NCBI RefSeq assembly: GCF_018399035.1
Contig: NZ_CP073760.1
Location: forward strand, 1,860,001 to 1,924,000
Source: Thiocapsa sp.
Lineage (GTDB): Bacteria > Pseudomonadota > Gammaproteobacteria > Chromatiales > Chromatiaceae
DNA length: 64,000 nucleotides
Direction of reading: 5' to 3'
Of this stretch, positions 46,492-54,591 are shown piece by piece. The notes under the pieces were generated by a model, which did no database searches, was not told the origin of the DNA, and was given only the letters and a program-made list of their open reading frames with translations. The position numbers and the translations under genes were made by a program. The first letter of the stretch is position 1. Each line of letters opens with the position of its first letter.

Positions 46492-47076
46492 ATGCACCGA
46501 CACCCCGTCTTCGCGCATCCTCCGGCAGTCCTGTCACGAGCGATCGGCTTCGCCCTGATCTGGTTGATTTTGGTCGGTCCCGACAGCGCGTCCTGGATCG
46601 TCGGGGGACCTTTCATCATCGCGGCGACACTGGCCAGTCTAACGCTGTCCGAGCCGCGGGACCGCAGCCTGTCGCTTTCGAGCTTGGCCGGCTTCGTGCC
46701 GTACTTTCTGCGTGAGTCTCTGCGCGGCGGTCTGGACGTCGCCGCGCGCGTCATGCTCCCGCGGCTGCGGGTTCGGCCCGGACACCAAAGGTACCGGGTA
46801 CGTTTGCAAAGCCCGCAGGCACGGTTGGTCTTCATCGACACTATCAGCCTCTTGCCCGGCACGCTCAGCGCCGATTTGCGCGGGGATCTCGCGACGGTGC
46901 ACGCGCTCGACATCGAGACGGACGTCGTGGAGGATCTGACGGCGCTCGAGCAGCGCGTCGCCGACCTGTTCGGCGAAACACTCGCACCCGTTTCGGATCG
47001 AACAACGGCGCAGCGATCCCCGGCGGACGGGGCGCCGACGCGCGAGCCACCGGGACTTCCGGAGGACCGCCCATGA
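46492..47076 (+). CDS. mnhE: Mrp-type Na+/H+ antiporter subunit E
   Basis: 194 residues from the ATG at 46492. Two N-terminal TM segments (GFALIWLILVGPDSASWIVGG and PFIIAATLASLTL) and the MrpE signature: PYFLRESLRGGLDVAARVMLP and TISLLPGTLSADLRGD. MrpE has a single domain needed for complex assembly. The tail (after 160) is charged and disordered. It overlaps the next start by 4 nt, and the rest of the operon follows in the Mrp/Mbh order E-F-G-D-B-C-antiporters. Start upstream of 46492 would add non-homologous sequence. Confidence 0.88.
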   Translation: MHRHPVFAHPPAVLSRAIGFALIWLILVGPDSASWIVGGPFIIAATLASLTLSEPRDRSLSLSSLAGFVPYFLRESLRGGLDVAARVMLPRLRVRPGHQRYRVRLQSPQARLVFIDTISLLPGTLSADLRGDLATVHALDIETDVVEDLTALEQRVADLFGETLAPVSDRTTAQRSPADGAPTREPPGLPEDRP

Positions 47077-47336
47077 ACGCGTTTCTCTTGGCGGTCGCAC
47101 TGGTCCTGATGGCCGGGATTGCCGCCGGACTGATCCGCGTCGCCATCGGTCCGACCCCGTCGGATCGCATGATGGCCGCGCAGTTGATGGGAACCTCGGG
47201 GATCGGCGTCATCCTGCTGCTCGCCCCGGTGCTCGCCGTCCCGGCGCTGATCGATGTGGCGCTGATCTTCTCGCTGCTCGCCGCCGTCGCCGTCACGGCC
47301 TTCACCCGGCGGCGTGTCACGAACCACGGAGACTGA
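47073..47336 (+). CDS. mnhF: Mrp antiporter subunit F
   Basis: 87 residues with three TM segments. GPTPSDRMMAAQLMGTSGIGVILLL is the family signature, followed by VPALIDVALIFSLLAAVAV. MrpF has an unknown specific role but is required for antiport in the Mrp complex. Overlaps mnhE by 4 nt and ends 4 nt before mnhG. Confidence 0.93.
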   Translation: MNAFLLAVALVLMAGIAAGLIRVAIGPTPSDRMMAAQLMGTSGIGVILLLAPVLAVPALIDVALIFSLLAAVAVTAFTRRRVTNHGD

Positions 47337-47340
47337 TGCG

Positions 47341-47637
47341 ATGGACCCGGTGCAGCTCCTCTCGGGTGCCTTTTTGCTGGTGGGCGCCTTCTTTTTCATC
47401 GCCGGAACAGTCGGCCTGATCCGTCTACCCGACCGCTTCAGTCGGCTCCACGCCTTGACCAAGGCCGACAATGTCGGCCTCGGCTTCATCGTGCTCGGGC
47501 TGATGCCGCTGACGCCCGACCTCTTCTACGGCCTGAAGCTCGTCCTGGTCTGGCTGCTCGTGGTGATCGCCGGCGCGACGGGCGCCCACCTCATCGCCAA
47601 GCGCGCATTGCGCGGCGACGGCGAGGACGTCTTATGA
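47341..47637 (+). CDS. mnhG: Mrp antiporter subunit G
   Basis: 98 residues from the ATG at 47341. Three TMs; the family motif FIAGTVGLIRLPDRFSRLHALTKADNVGLG is complete. MrpG is a small membrane subunit of the Mrp complex. It overlaps the DUF4040 gene by 4 nt (ATGA). Confidence 0.93.
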   Translation: MDPVQLLSGAFLLVGAFFFIAGTVGLIRLPDRFSRLHALTKADNVGLGFIVLGLMPLTPDLFYGLKLVLVWLLVVIAGATGAHLIAKRALRGDGEDVL

Positions 47638-47921
47638 CCGTCCTTCTCACCCTCTTCGATCTGCTGCTGACCTTGACCCTGCTCGGCCTTGCCGTCGTCA
47701 CCCTGACGAGCCACGAGCCGCGGCGGGCCGTCATCCTCTTCATCGCGTTCGGGCTCCTGCTCGCGCTGGTGTGGGCGCGGCTGCGGGCGCCCGATCTGGC
47801 CCTCGCGGAGGCCGCGATCGGGGCCGGTCTCAGCGGCGCCTTGATGCTCGCCGCGGCCCGACGGGCCTCGGGCCGCAAGACCTCTGCGGCGCAGAGCAGG
47901 GACGCGGAGGACGCGCCGTGA
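47634..47921 (+). CDS. DUF4040 subunit (MbhD-like; C-terminal part of MrpA)
   Basis: 95 residues with three hydrophobic segments (LFDLLLTLTLLGLAVVTL, VILFIAFGLLLALVW, LAEAAIGAGLSGALML) and RAPDLALAEAAIGAG, the DUF4040/MbhD motif. In canonical Mrp complexes this module is the C-terminal part of the large MrpA subunit; here it is a free polypeptide, as in the archaeal membrane-bound hydrogenase (Mbh). Stop TGA overlaps the GTG start of the next gene. Confidence 0.88.
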   Translation: MTVLLTLFDLLLTLTLLGLAVVTLTSHEPRRAVILFIAFGLLLALVWARLRAPDLALAEAAIGAGLSGALMLAAARRASGRKTSAAQSRDAEDAP

Positions 47922-48601
47922 TTCGGCCTCTGGAACACATCGTCATCCCGATCGGGCTGATCGTCGTCGGTGGCCTCCTCGGCTGGTCCTTCTTCCTTGC
48001 GGTGACAGGCGAGGCGGGGGATCGGCTCGCGTCCGTCGCACTGGCGCGCGTGCCCGACAGCGGCGTGTCCAACCCGGTGACCTCGGTCCTTCTCAACTTT
48101 CGCGCCTACGACACCCTGTTGGAGCTCGCGGTGCTCTTGAGCGCGCTGCTCGGCATCTGGTCTCTGGGGGCGGCCGGCCCCGGCTTTCAGCCGGCCGCGA
48201 GCATCCTCGACGGCATGGTCGCCGGGTTCGTCCCTCTGCTGATCCTCTCGGCCGGGTACATGCTATGGGTCGGCGCCTATGCACCGGGCGGCGCCTTTCA
48301 GGCCGGGGCGCTCTTGGGCGCGGCCGGCGTGATGCTCGCGCTTGCCGGACATCGCAACGCCGGGCTGCCGTGCGAAAGCCGACTGCGCCTGCTCGTTGCG
48401 CTCGGCGTCTTCGTCTTCGCAATGACGGGTCTGCTGCTCATGGTCCTCGGCGACGGCTTTCTGACCTACCCACCGGGCCTCGCGAAATGGCTCATCCTGA
48501 TCATCGAGACGGCCGCCACCCTGGCCATCGGCGCGACCCTGGCAGCCGCCTACTTGGGCGGCCGACCCGCCGCACACCCGACGAGCGGAGAGACGGCGTG
48601 A
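47918..48601 (+). CDS. mnhB: MrpB-like subunit
   Basis: 227 residues starting from GTG at 47918 (overlapping TGA, GTGA). About six TM segments. Motifs: NPVTSVLLNFRAYDTLLELAVLLSALLGIW, characteristic of the MbhE/MrpA C-terminal region, and YAPGGAFQAGALLGAAGVML, characteristic of MrpB. It therefore appears to combine the MbhE- and MbhF-like parts in one chain. The subunit is part of the ion-translocation path. Named mnhB by its C-terminal half. Confidence 0.85.
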   Translation: MIRPLEHIVIPIGLIVVGGLLGWSFFLAVTGEAGDRLASVALARVPDSGVSNPVTSVLLNFRAYDTLLELAVLLSALLGIWSLGAAGPGFQPAASILDGMVAGFVPLLILSAGYMLWVGAYAPGGAFQAGALLGAAGVMLALAGHRNAGLPCESRLRLLVALGVFVFAMTGLLLMVLGDGFLTYPPGLAKWLILIIETAATLAIGATLAAAYLGGRPAAHPTSGETA

Positions 48602-48897
48602 CCGATCAGCTTCTTTACGCCCAGCTCCTCTACGGCGGATCCGGGATCATCTTGGTGCTCCTCGGTCTCTGGTCATTTCTCGTACATGCGCCGCTGCTGC
48701 GCAAGCTGATCGCGATCAACGTGATGGGGGCCGGTGTCTTCCTCATCCTGGTCGCCATCGCCTACCGGGGGATCGACACCCCGCCGGATCCCATCCCGCA
48801 CGCCCTGGTGCTGACCGGGATCGTGGTTGCCGTGAGCGCTACCGCACTGGCCTTGGCGTTCGGCAAACGGCTGGATCAGGACGCTGAGCCGGAATGA
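48598..48897 (+). CDS. mnhC: MrpC/NuoK-like subunit
   Basis: 99 residues starting from GTG at 48598 (overlap GTGA). Three TMs; KLIAINVMGAGVFLILVAIAYR and PIPHALVLTGIVVAVSATALALA are the MrpC/NuoK motifs, with the conserved acid-bearing region after them. Overlaps the next gene by 4 nt. Confidence 0.92.
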   Translation: MTDQLLYAQLLYGGSGIILVLLGLWSFLVHAPLLRKLIAINVMGAGVFLILVAIAYRGIDTPPDPIPHALVLTGIVVAVSATALALAFGKRLDQDAEPE

Positions 48898-50333
48898 TCG
48901 ACGCCCTACCCCTGTCGGTCACACTGCCGCTGCTCGGCGCACTCGCGGTCACCGTATCCCCGGCGCATGCGCGCGGCCTGGGCCTCTTGGCCGCCGTGCT
49001 CACCGCCGCGAGCGGTGTGGCGGTCACGGCCGCGGTTTGGAGCGACGGCGTCCTGAGGGCCGATCTCGGCGGCTGGGGCGTCCCGCTCGGCATCGCGCTG
49101 GAGGCCGACGGGCTCTCGGCGGCCTTCCTGGCGATGGCCAATGTGGTCGCCCTCGCCATCAGCGTCTATGCCGGCGGCTACTTCAAGCAGGAGACCGCGC
49201 AGCACTTCTGGCCGCTCTGGTTGCTGCTGTGGAGCGCATTGAACGGACTCTTCCTCGCGACCGATCTGTTCAACCTCTACGTGACGCTGGAGCTTCTCGG
49301 CCTCTCCGCCGCGGCTTTGGGCGCGCTCACCGGTACGCGCGAGGCGGTCGCCGCGAATCTGCGTTATCTGTTGGTGGGTCTACTCGGCTCCATGAGCTAT
49401 CTGCTCGGCGTCGCGCTCGTCTACGCCGCCTACGGGGTGCTGGATATCGGCCTGGTCGCCGAGGCCATCGCGCCCGGACCGGTCGCCTGGACCGCCATGG
49501 CCCTGATGATCGGCGGACTGATCCTGAAGGCCGCCCTCTTCCCGATGCACTTCTGGCTCCCGCCCGCCCATGCCAACGCCCCGGCGCCGGTCAGTGCCGC
49601 CTTATCGGCCCTGGTCTGCAAGGCCGCCTTCTATCTGGTCTTGCGCCTCTGGCTCGACGTCTTCGCGCCTGTGCTCAACGAGGCCGCTGCGAATCTGCTC
49701 GGGATGCTCGGGGCCGCAGCAGTCGTGTGGGGGTCTTGGCGGGCACTGCGCGCCGAACGACTCAAGCTCCTTGCGGCCTATTCCACCGTCGCCCAGGTCG
49801 GCTATCTCTTCATCGCCTTCCCCTTGCTGGCCGCGACCCCGCCCGGCCTCGCCCGGGACAACCTTCTGGCCGCCGTCGTCTTGCTCGCCTTGACCCACGG
49901 CTTCGCCAAGGCCGGGTTCTTCCTCGCCGCCGGGATGGTGCAGAAAACCGCGGGGCACGACCGAATCGACGACCTCGGCGGTGCCGCGCAGGCGCTGCCC
50001 GCGGCCACCTTTGCGATCGGACTGGCCGGTGTCGCCCTCATCGGCCTGCCGCCGAGCGGGACCTTTCTCGCCAAATGGATGATGCTCGAGCAGGCGATGA
50101 TCCTGGGGCACTGGTGGTGGCTGGTGGTGATGATGATCGGCACCCTGCTCGCGGCTGCTTACATCTTTCGGGTGCTCAGCCGGGCCTTCAATCGCGAGCC
50201 CGCACCTTATCGCTTCGTCAACGATGCGCGCACCGAGCTCCCGGCGCTCCTGCTCGGGCTGATCGCGACCTTCGGGCTCGGGATCGCCGCACAACCGCTG
50301 TGGGTCTTGCTCGAGCAGGGGGGGTTCGGATGA
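48894..50333 (+). CDS. mnhD: Mrp antiporter subunit D (NuoL/M/N-like)
   Basis: 479 residues and about 14 TMs of the proton-conducting antiporter family. Conserved features: TDLFNLYVTLELLGLSAAALGAL (with the TM5 glutamate), GLILKAALFPMHFWLPPAHANAPAPVSAALSALVCKAAFYLVLR (lysines of the ion path) and LKLLAAYSTVAQVGYLF. The first of three antiporter-like subunits in this operon. A frame of more than 900 codons that covers this gene and the next in another frame was rejected as a shadow. Confidence 0.93.
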   Translation: MIDALPLSVTLPLLGALAVTVSPAHARGLGLLAAVLTAASGVAVTAAVWSDGVLRADLGGWGVPLGIALEADGLSAAFLAMANVVALAISVYAGGYFKQETAQHFWPLWLLLWSALNGLFLATDLFNLYVTLELLGLSAAALGALTGTREAVAANLRYLLVGLLGSMSYLLGVALVYAAYGVLDIGLVAEAIAPGPVAWTAMALMIGGLILKAALFPMHFWLPPAHANAPAPVSAALSALVCKAAFYLVLRLWLDVFAPVLNEAAANLLGMLGAAAVVWGSWRALRAERLKLLAAYSTVAQVGYLFIAFPLLAATPPGLARDNLLAAVVLLALTHGFAKAGFFLAAGMVQKTAGHDRIDDLGGAAQALPAATFAIGLAGVALIGLPPSGTFLAKWMMLEQAMILGHWWWLVVMMIGTLLAAAYIFRVLSRAFNREPAPYRFVNDARTELPALLLGLIATFGLGIAAQPLWVLLEQGGFG

Positions 50334-51829
50334 GCTTCGACGCCTGGCTGCCGGCCGCGATCCTCCTGAGCTCGATGGTCCCGGGCATGCTGATCTTTCT
50401 CTTGCGGGAAGAAAGTCATCGCCTGCGCACCCTGTTGAACATGACCGGCGCGCTGGTCAAACTGGGGCTGGTGATCTGGATGATCGGGGGCGTTTACGAC
50501 GGACAGCATTTCGAGACCCGTTGGACGCTCGCACCCGGCCTGGACCTGGTGCTCAGCGCCGACGCCTTGTCGGTGCTCTTCGTCGCCTTGTCCACGCTCC
50601 TGTGGTTGGTGACGACGATCTACGCGATCGGTTATCTGGAGCATTCGCCGAACCGCAGCCGATTCTTCGGCTTCTTCAGCATCTGTGTCTCCGCGACGGT
50701 CGGCATCGCCCTGTCCGGGAACCTCCTGACCTTCGTGATCTTTTACGAGATCCTGACCTTGGCGACCTACCCCTTGGTCGCGCACCGAGGCACCCCCGAT
50801 GCCGCGCACGGGGCGAAGGTCTACCTCGCCTACACGGTCGGCGGCGGGGCCTTGCTCCTGGTCGGGGCGATCTGGCTGCAGGCGCTCGTCGGCCCGGTGG
50901 AATTCACGCCGGGCGGTATCCTGGGGGTGTCGCCGGAAGAGATCCGCATGGAGCTGATCCTGATCTTCTTCGTGCTGTTGGCCGGGCTGGGCGTGAAGGC
51001 GGCCTTGGTGCCGCTGCACGGTTGGTTGCCGCAGGCGATGGTCGCCCCAGCGCCGGTCAGTGCATTGCTGCACGCGGTCGCGGTGGTGAAGGCCGGGGCC
51101 TTCGGGATCCTGCGTGTGGTCTACGATGTCTATGGCGTGGAGTTCGCCTATGCCAACGGTCTGCTCCTGGCGCTCGGCATCCTGGCGTCCGTCACCGTCA
51201 TTTACGGGTCGATGATGGCCCTGACGCAGGACAATTTAAAGAAACGGTTGGCCTATTCGACCGTCAGTCAGGTGTCCTATATCGCGCTCGGCGCCTCGAT
51301 CTTCGGGCCTATCGCAACCATCGGCGGCATGGTTCACCTCGTCCACCAAGGACTCATGAAGATCACGCTTTTCTTTTGCGCCGGGAACTATGCTGAGACA
51401 CTGGGTGTTCACAAGGTCAGCGAGATGGACGGCGTCGGGCGGCGCATGCCCTGGACCAGTCTCGCCTTCACCGTCGGTGCGCTCGGCATGATCGGGGTCC
51501 CGCCGATCGCGGGCTTCGTGAGCAAATGGTATCTCGGGCTCGGCGCTGCGGACGCCGGCTCGAACTGGGTCCTGGCGGTCCTGGTCGCCAGCAGCCTGCT
51601 GAATGCCGCCTACTTTCTGCCCATCCTGCACCGTGCCTGGTTCAGGCCCGCGCCGAAGCAGTGGCCGCAGGAGCACCGCCATACCGGGCGAATGGAGATC
51701 GCGGGTGCCTTGCTTTGGCCGCCGGTGATCACGGCGGTGCTGGCGCTGAGCGCCGGACTCTTCGCGGCCGCACCCTTCACACCGCTCGAGTGGGCGACCC
51801 TGATCGCCGAGCGGGAGTACGGCCGATGA
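50330..51829 (+). CDS. second NuoM/MrpD-like antiporter subunit
   Basis: 499 residues from the ATG at 50330 (ATGA overlap). About 14 TMs; TFVIFYEILTLATYPLVAHRGTPDAAHGAK with the conserved Glu, GVKAALVPLHGWLPQAMVAPAPVSALLHAVAVVKAGAF with two path lysines, and DNLKKRLAYSTVSQVSYIALGAS. Most like NuoM/MrpD or the N-terminal part of MrpA; it lacks the extra C-terminal helices of full MrpA. It overlaps the third antiporter-like gene by 4 nt. Confidence 0.9.
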   Translation: MSFDAWLPAAILLSSMVPGMLIFLLREESHRLRTLLNMTGALVKLGLVIWMIGGVYDGQHFETRWTLAPGLDLVLSADALSVLFVALSTLLWLVTTIYAIGYLEHSPNRSRFFGFFSICVSATVGIALSGNLLTFVIFYEILTLATYPLVAHRGTPDAAHGAKVYLAYTVGGGALLLVGAIWLQALVGPVEFTPGGILGVSPEEIRMELILIFFVLLAGLGVKAALVPLHGWLPQAMVAPAPVSALLHAVAVVKAGAFGILRVVYDVYGVEFAYANGLLLALGILASVTVIYGSMMALTQDNLKKRLAYSTVSQVSYIALGASIFGPIATIGGMVHLVHQGLMKITLFFCAGNYAETLGVHKVSEMDGVGRRMPWTSLAFTVGALGMIGVPPIAGFVSKWYLGLGAADAGSNWVLAVLVASSLLNAAYFLPILHRAWFRPAPKQWPQEHRHTGRMEIAGALLWPPVITAVLALSAGLFAAAPFTPLEWATLIAEREYGR

Positions 51830-54231
51830 CCTGGCTCCTACCGCTCGTCGCCGCAATTCCGATTCTGGCGGCGGCCTTCGCCATGCATCGGCTGTCCTGG
51901 TGGACCCCTGCAGTCGCCGCCGTGCCGGCGCTCGTCGCGGCGCTCCTGGTGCCGATCGGGGAGTCGCTCGACCTGCCCTGGCTTCTGCTCGGCGCGCATT
52001 TCGGTCTCGACGAGATCGGACGAATCTTTCTGATCTTCACCTCGATCCTCTGGATCGCCGCCGGAATCCACGCTGTGGCAAGCATGCGCGGCACGCCGCA
52101 CGTCGAGCGCTTCAACACCTTCTTCCTTCTGGCGATGGCCGGCAACCTCTGGCTGATCGTCGGGCAGGATCTGGTCAGCTTCTATGTCGGTTTCGCGATC
52201 ATGGGGATCTCCTCCTACGGCCTGGTGATCCACGAGGGCGACCGCAACGCCTTGAAGGCCGGCAAGGTCTATCTCGTCTTGACCCTGGGAGCGGAGCTTG
52301 CCCTGTTCGTCGCGCTGGTCATGATCGCCTCCACCACCGGATCGATCCTGCCGACACCGGAGGATCTGGTCGAGCTCGACGATCTCGCGATCGGACTCCT
52401 CATACTCGGTCTCGCGGTGAAGGCCGGGCTGATCCCGCTGCACGTCTGGCTTCCGCTCGCCCATCCGGCCGCGCCCATCCCGGCCAGCGCAGTGCTCAGC
52501 GGCGCCATGATCAAGGTCGCTCTGCTCGGCTGGCTGAGATTCCTGCCGGTCGGCGAGATCGCTTTGCCGGGCTGGGGGCTGCTGTTCGTCTTTGCCGGCC
52601 TGGCGACGGCCTTGTATGCCGCCCCCATCGGTATCCTGCAGTCCAACCCCAAGGTTCTGCTGGCCTACTCGAGCGTCGGCAAGATGGGACTCATGGTGGT
52701 GACCTTGGGACTCATGCTCATCGAGCCCGCGATGGCTCCCGTCGCAGCCATCGGCCTGGCGCTCTACGCCGGACATCATGCGCTGACGAAAGGCGGCCTC
52801 TTTCTCGGCGTGGGGCTTCGCAAGTCCGCCGGCGCACAGCGGCTGGTCTTCGGCGGGGTGGTGTTGCTGGCCTTGGCGATGGCCGCCGTGCCGCTCACCA
52901 GCGGTGCCGTGGCGAAATACGGAATCAAGCCGATCTTCGTCGATTCCGATTGGGTGTGGCTGCAGGTCGCCGTCGCCCTGACCACCGTCGCCACCGCCTG
53001 GATGATGGTGCGGTTCGTGTGGTTGATGTGGGGTTTGAAGCGCGGTCATGAAGCGGGTCACAACGTGCTCACGGAGCGCGATCCAGGCGGAAACAACGAG
53101 GCTCGAGCGGAACGCGCTTCAAAGCGTTTTTTTGATCGAGACCGCGTGGCGCGATCGTTTGGGTTTGGCGCGCGGCTCGAGACTCCCGGGGAGGGTGCGG
53201 ATCACTCCCGGCGCGGTTCGGCCTCGACCTCGATTCCTCCTGTCACTTGGGCACTCGTGGGTTGGGTTCCGCTGCTCGGCGTGGTGATCCTCTATCCCTT
53301 GGTTCTGGGATCACCGACGGCCTGGCTGACCGATGTCGGGCTGATCGCCCTGGCGGGCCTGCTCGCCATCCCCGTTATCGTCCTCGCCGTGCGGCGGCCC
53401 GCGGCGCTGGCGACCCTGGTCGACAGCGTCAAACCCGGCGATCTGCTCGGACTGGTCCGTCCGCTCCTGATGAGTGCGCGTTGGACCCTGCGCTGGTCGA
53501 TCCGCGGCTATCGGAATGCCTATGCTCGCGTGGCCGCTCCGCTTCGGGAACGCCTGACCGAGCTCGCTCGGCGTCCAGCCTCCGATCTGGATCGCCGGCT
53601 CACCGCCTGGCCACTCGCGGGCGGACTCTGGCTCGGCATCATGACGCTTTTGATCGTCCTGGCCTTGGTCGTGCCGACACAGAGACCGACCTTTCCCCGC
53701 ATCGACCAGGACGACGCGAGGCCGGTCATGGCGCCGCCGACGCCTTCCCCGGCCGCGCCCGATGCCGTCACGATTGCGCCCGATCCACGGCCCGACGTCA
53801 CGGATCCCGACCCGAGCGCCGAGGCCGACGCTCCCGTGCTCGATGTGCCGAGTCGGCCACTTGAACCGGAGGAATCGCAGCTCGCACCGTCGGAGTCGCT
53901 CGTGCTCGAGCCCCAACCCGCCGAGCCGGTGTGCGATCCCGACGAGCCCTATGTCTTCCGACACGCCGCAAGCGATCGCGAGGTCGTCTTGGATCGATGC
54001 GTCTCCGTGGACGGCACGCCGCAACGTCTCGATGCGCCGCCTCTATCGAACGCACTGGTCCTCCTGATCCAGACCCATCTCGACGCGCGCGGCTTCGATC
54101 CCGGCCCGACCGACGGACTGATCGGCCCCCGCACCCGCGACGCGATCAGACGCTTTCAGACCGATCGCGGTATCGCACCCACGGGCGCCATCACCTTCGA
54201 TCTACTCGATCGGCTCCGGGGACCCGATTAA
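51826..54231 (+). CDS. third antiporter-like subunit (HyfB/NuoM type) fused to a C-terminal peptidoglycan-binding domain
   Basis: 801 residues from the ATG at 51826. Residues 1-405 are an antiporter-like membrane core: VKAGLIPLHVWLPLAHPAAPIPASAVLSGAMIKVALL, and NPKVLLAYSSVGKMGLMVV. A charged insert (about 405-470; GHNVLTERDPGG ...) breaks the TM region, which resumes with further helices ending LGIMTLLIVLALVV near 600-617. Then come a Pro/Asp-rich linker, a segment with Cys703 and Cys725 (CDPDEPYVFRHA ... VLDRC), and a PG_binding_1-type module (about 739-795: LDARGFDPGPTDGLIGPRTRDAIRRFQTDRG). The fusion implies a periplasmic C-terminus bound to the cell wall. Its TAA stop starts a palindromic repeat. 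Confidence 0.88.
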   Translation: MTWLLPLVAAIPILAAAFAMHRLSWWTPAVAAVPALVAALLVPIGESLDLPWLLLGAHFGLDEIGRIFLIFTSILWIAAGIHAVASMRGTPHVERFNTFFLLAMAGNLWLIVGQDLVSFYVGFAIMGISSYGLVIHEGDRNALKAGKVYLVLTLGAELALFVALVMIASTTGSILPTPEDLVELDDLAIGLLILGLAVKAGLIPLHVWLPLAHPAAPIPASAVLSGAMIKVALLGWLRFLPVGEIALPGWGLLFVFAGLATALYAAPIGILQSNPKVLLAYSSVGKMGLMVVTLGLMLIEPAMAPVAAIGLALYAGHHALTKGGLFLGVGLRKSAGAQRLVFGGVVLLALAMAAVPLTSGAVAKYGIKPIFVDSDWVWLQVAVALTTVATAWMMVRFVWLMWGLKRGHEAGHNVLTERDPGGNNEARAERASKRFFDRDRVARSFGFGARLETPGEGADHSRRGSASTSIPPVTWALVGWVPLLGVVILYPLVLGSPTAWLTDVGLIALAGLLAIPVIVLAVRRPAALATLVDSVKPGDLLGLVRPLLMSARWTLRWSIRGYRNAYARVAAPLRERLTELARRPASDLDRRLTAWPLAGGLWLGIMTLLIVLALVVPTQRPTFPRIDQDDARPVMAPPTPSPAAPDAVTIAPDPRPDVTDPDPSAEADAPVLDVPSRPLEPEESQLAPSESLVLEPQPAEPVCDPDEPYVFRHAASDREVVLDRCVSVDGTPQRLDAPPLSNALVLLIQTHLDARGFDPGPTDGLIGPRTRDAIRRFQTDRGIAPTGAITFDLLDRLRGPD

Positions 54232-54527
54232 ACCGCGTCCCCGCTAAGGGTTGTGGATGCACCAAACGTCGAGCGCACTCGAAAATGACGCATGTCGCTC
54301 TGGACGCGGTTTAGCCGATCAATCAGCCGTCGTGCGGCGGCCTCCACCCGGGCGCAGGCGGAAAGTCCAACAGTGTCCGCCACAGCGCCACACGAGCGGC
54401 AAAACCAGGCTCCCCGGATCTCGGCTCGATGGGGGTGACAGTCATCCAGGTGAGGAAACGCAACCTCCCGTTGGAACATTCCGTCATCCGGACCGATCTG
54501 CCAGCCTGCCGCTCTCATATGGTCCAC
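54228..54527 (-). CDS. possible small Cys-rich protein
   Basis: 99 residues from GTG 54527 or 96 from ATG 54518. The first 65 residues look protein-like: HLDDCHPHRAEI, WFCRSCGAVADTV and a late SAC could form a zinc ribbon. The last 30 residues are translated from the palindromic repeat, so the natural end may have been replaced by it. No convincing RBS. A small metal-binding protein or a chance frame; not certain. Confidence 0.35.
   Translation of the reverse strand: MDHMRAAGWQIGPDDGMFQREVAFPHLDDCHPHRAEIRGAWFCRSCGAVADTVGLSACARVEAAARRLIDRLNRVQSDMRHFRVRSTFGASTTLSGDAV
54229..54313 (+). repeat. palindromic element, subtype A (forward)
   Basis: 85 bp, TAAACCGCGTC ... GACGCGGTTTA, interior GGTTGTGGATGCACCAAACG and ATGACGCATGTCGCTCTGG. 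The first three bases are the stop codon of the antiporter/PG-binding fusion gene. Confidence 0.92.
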
Positions 54528-54591
54528 GACGAGTCCGAAACGGTTGGGCTCAATCTAAACCGGGGATTTCGACATCGGTATCCGGGGAGAG

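Noticed and set aside
49037..51829. A 930-codon open frame covering mnhD and the second antiporter subunit
   Set aside because: Its first 430 codons are Arg/Ala/Gly-rich shadow of mnhD; only the part from ATG 50330 encodes a recognisable membrane protein.
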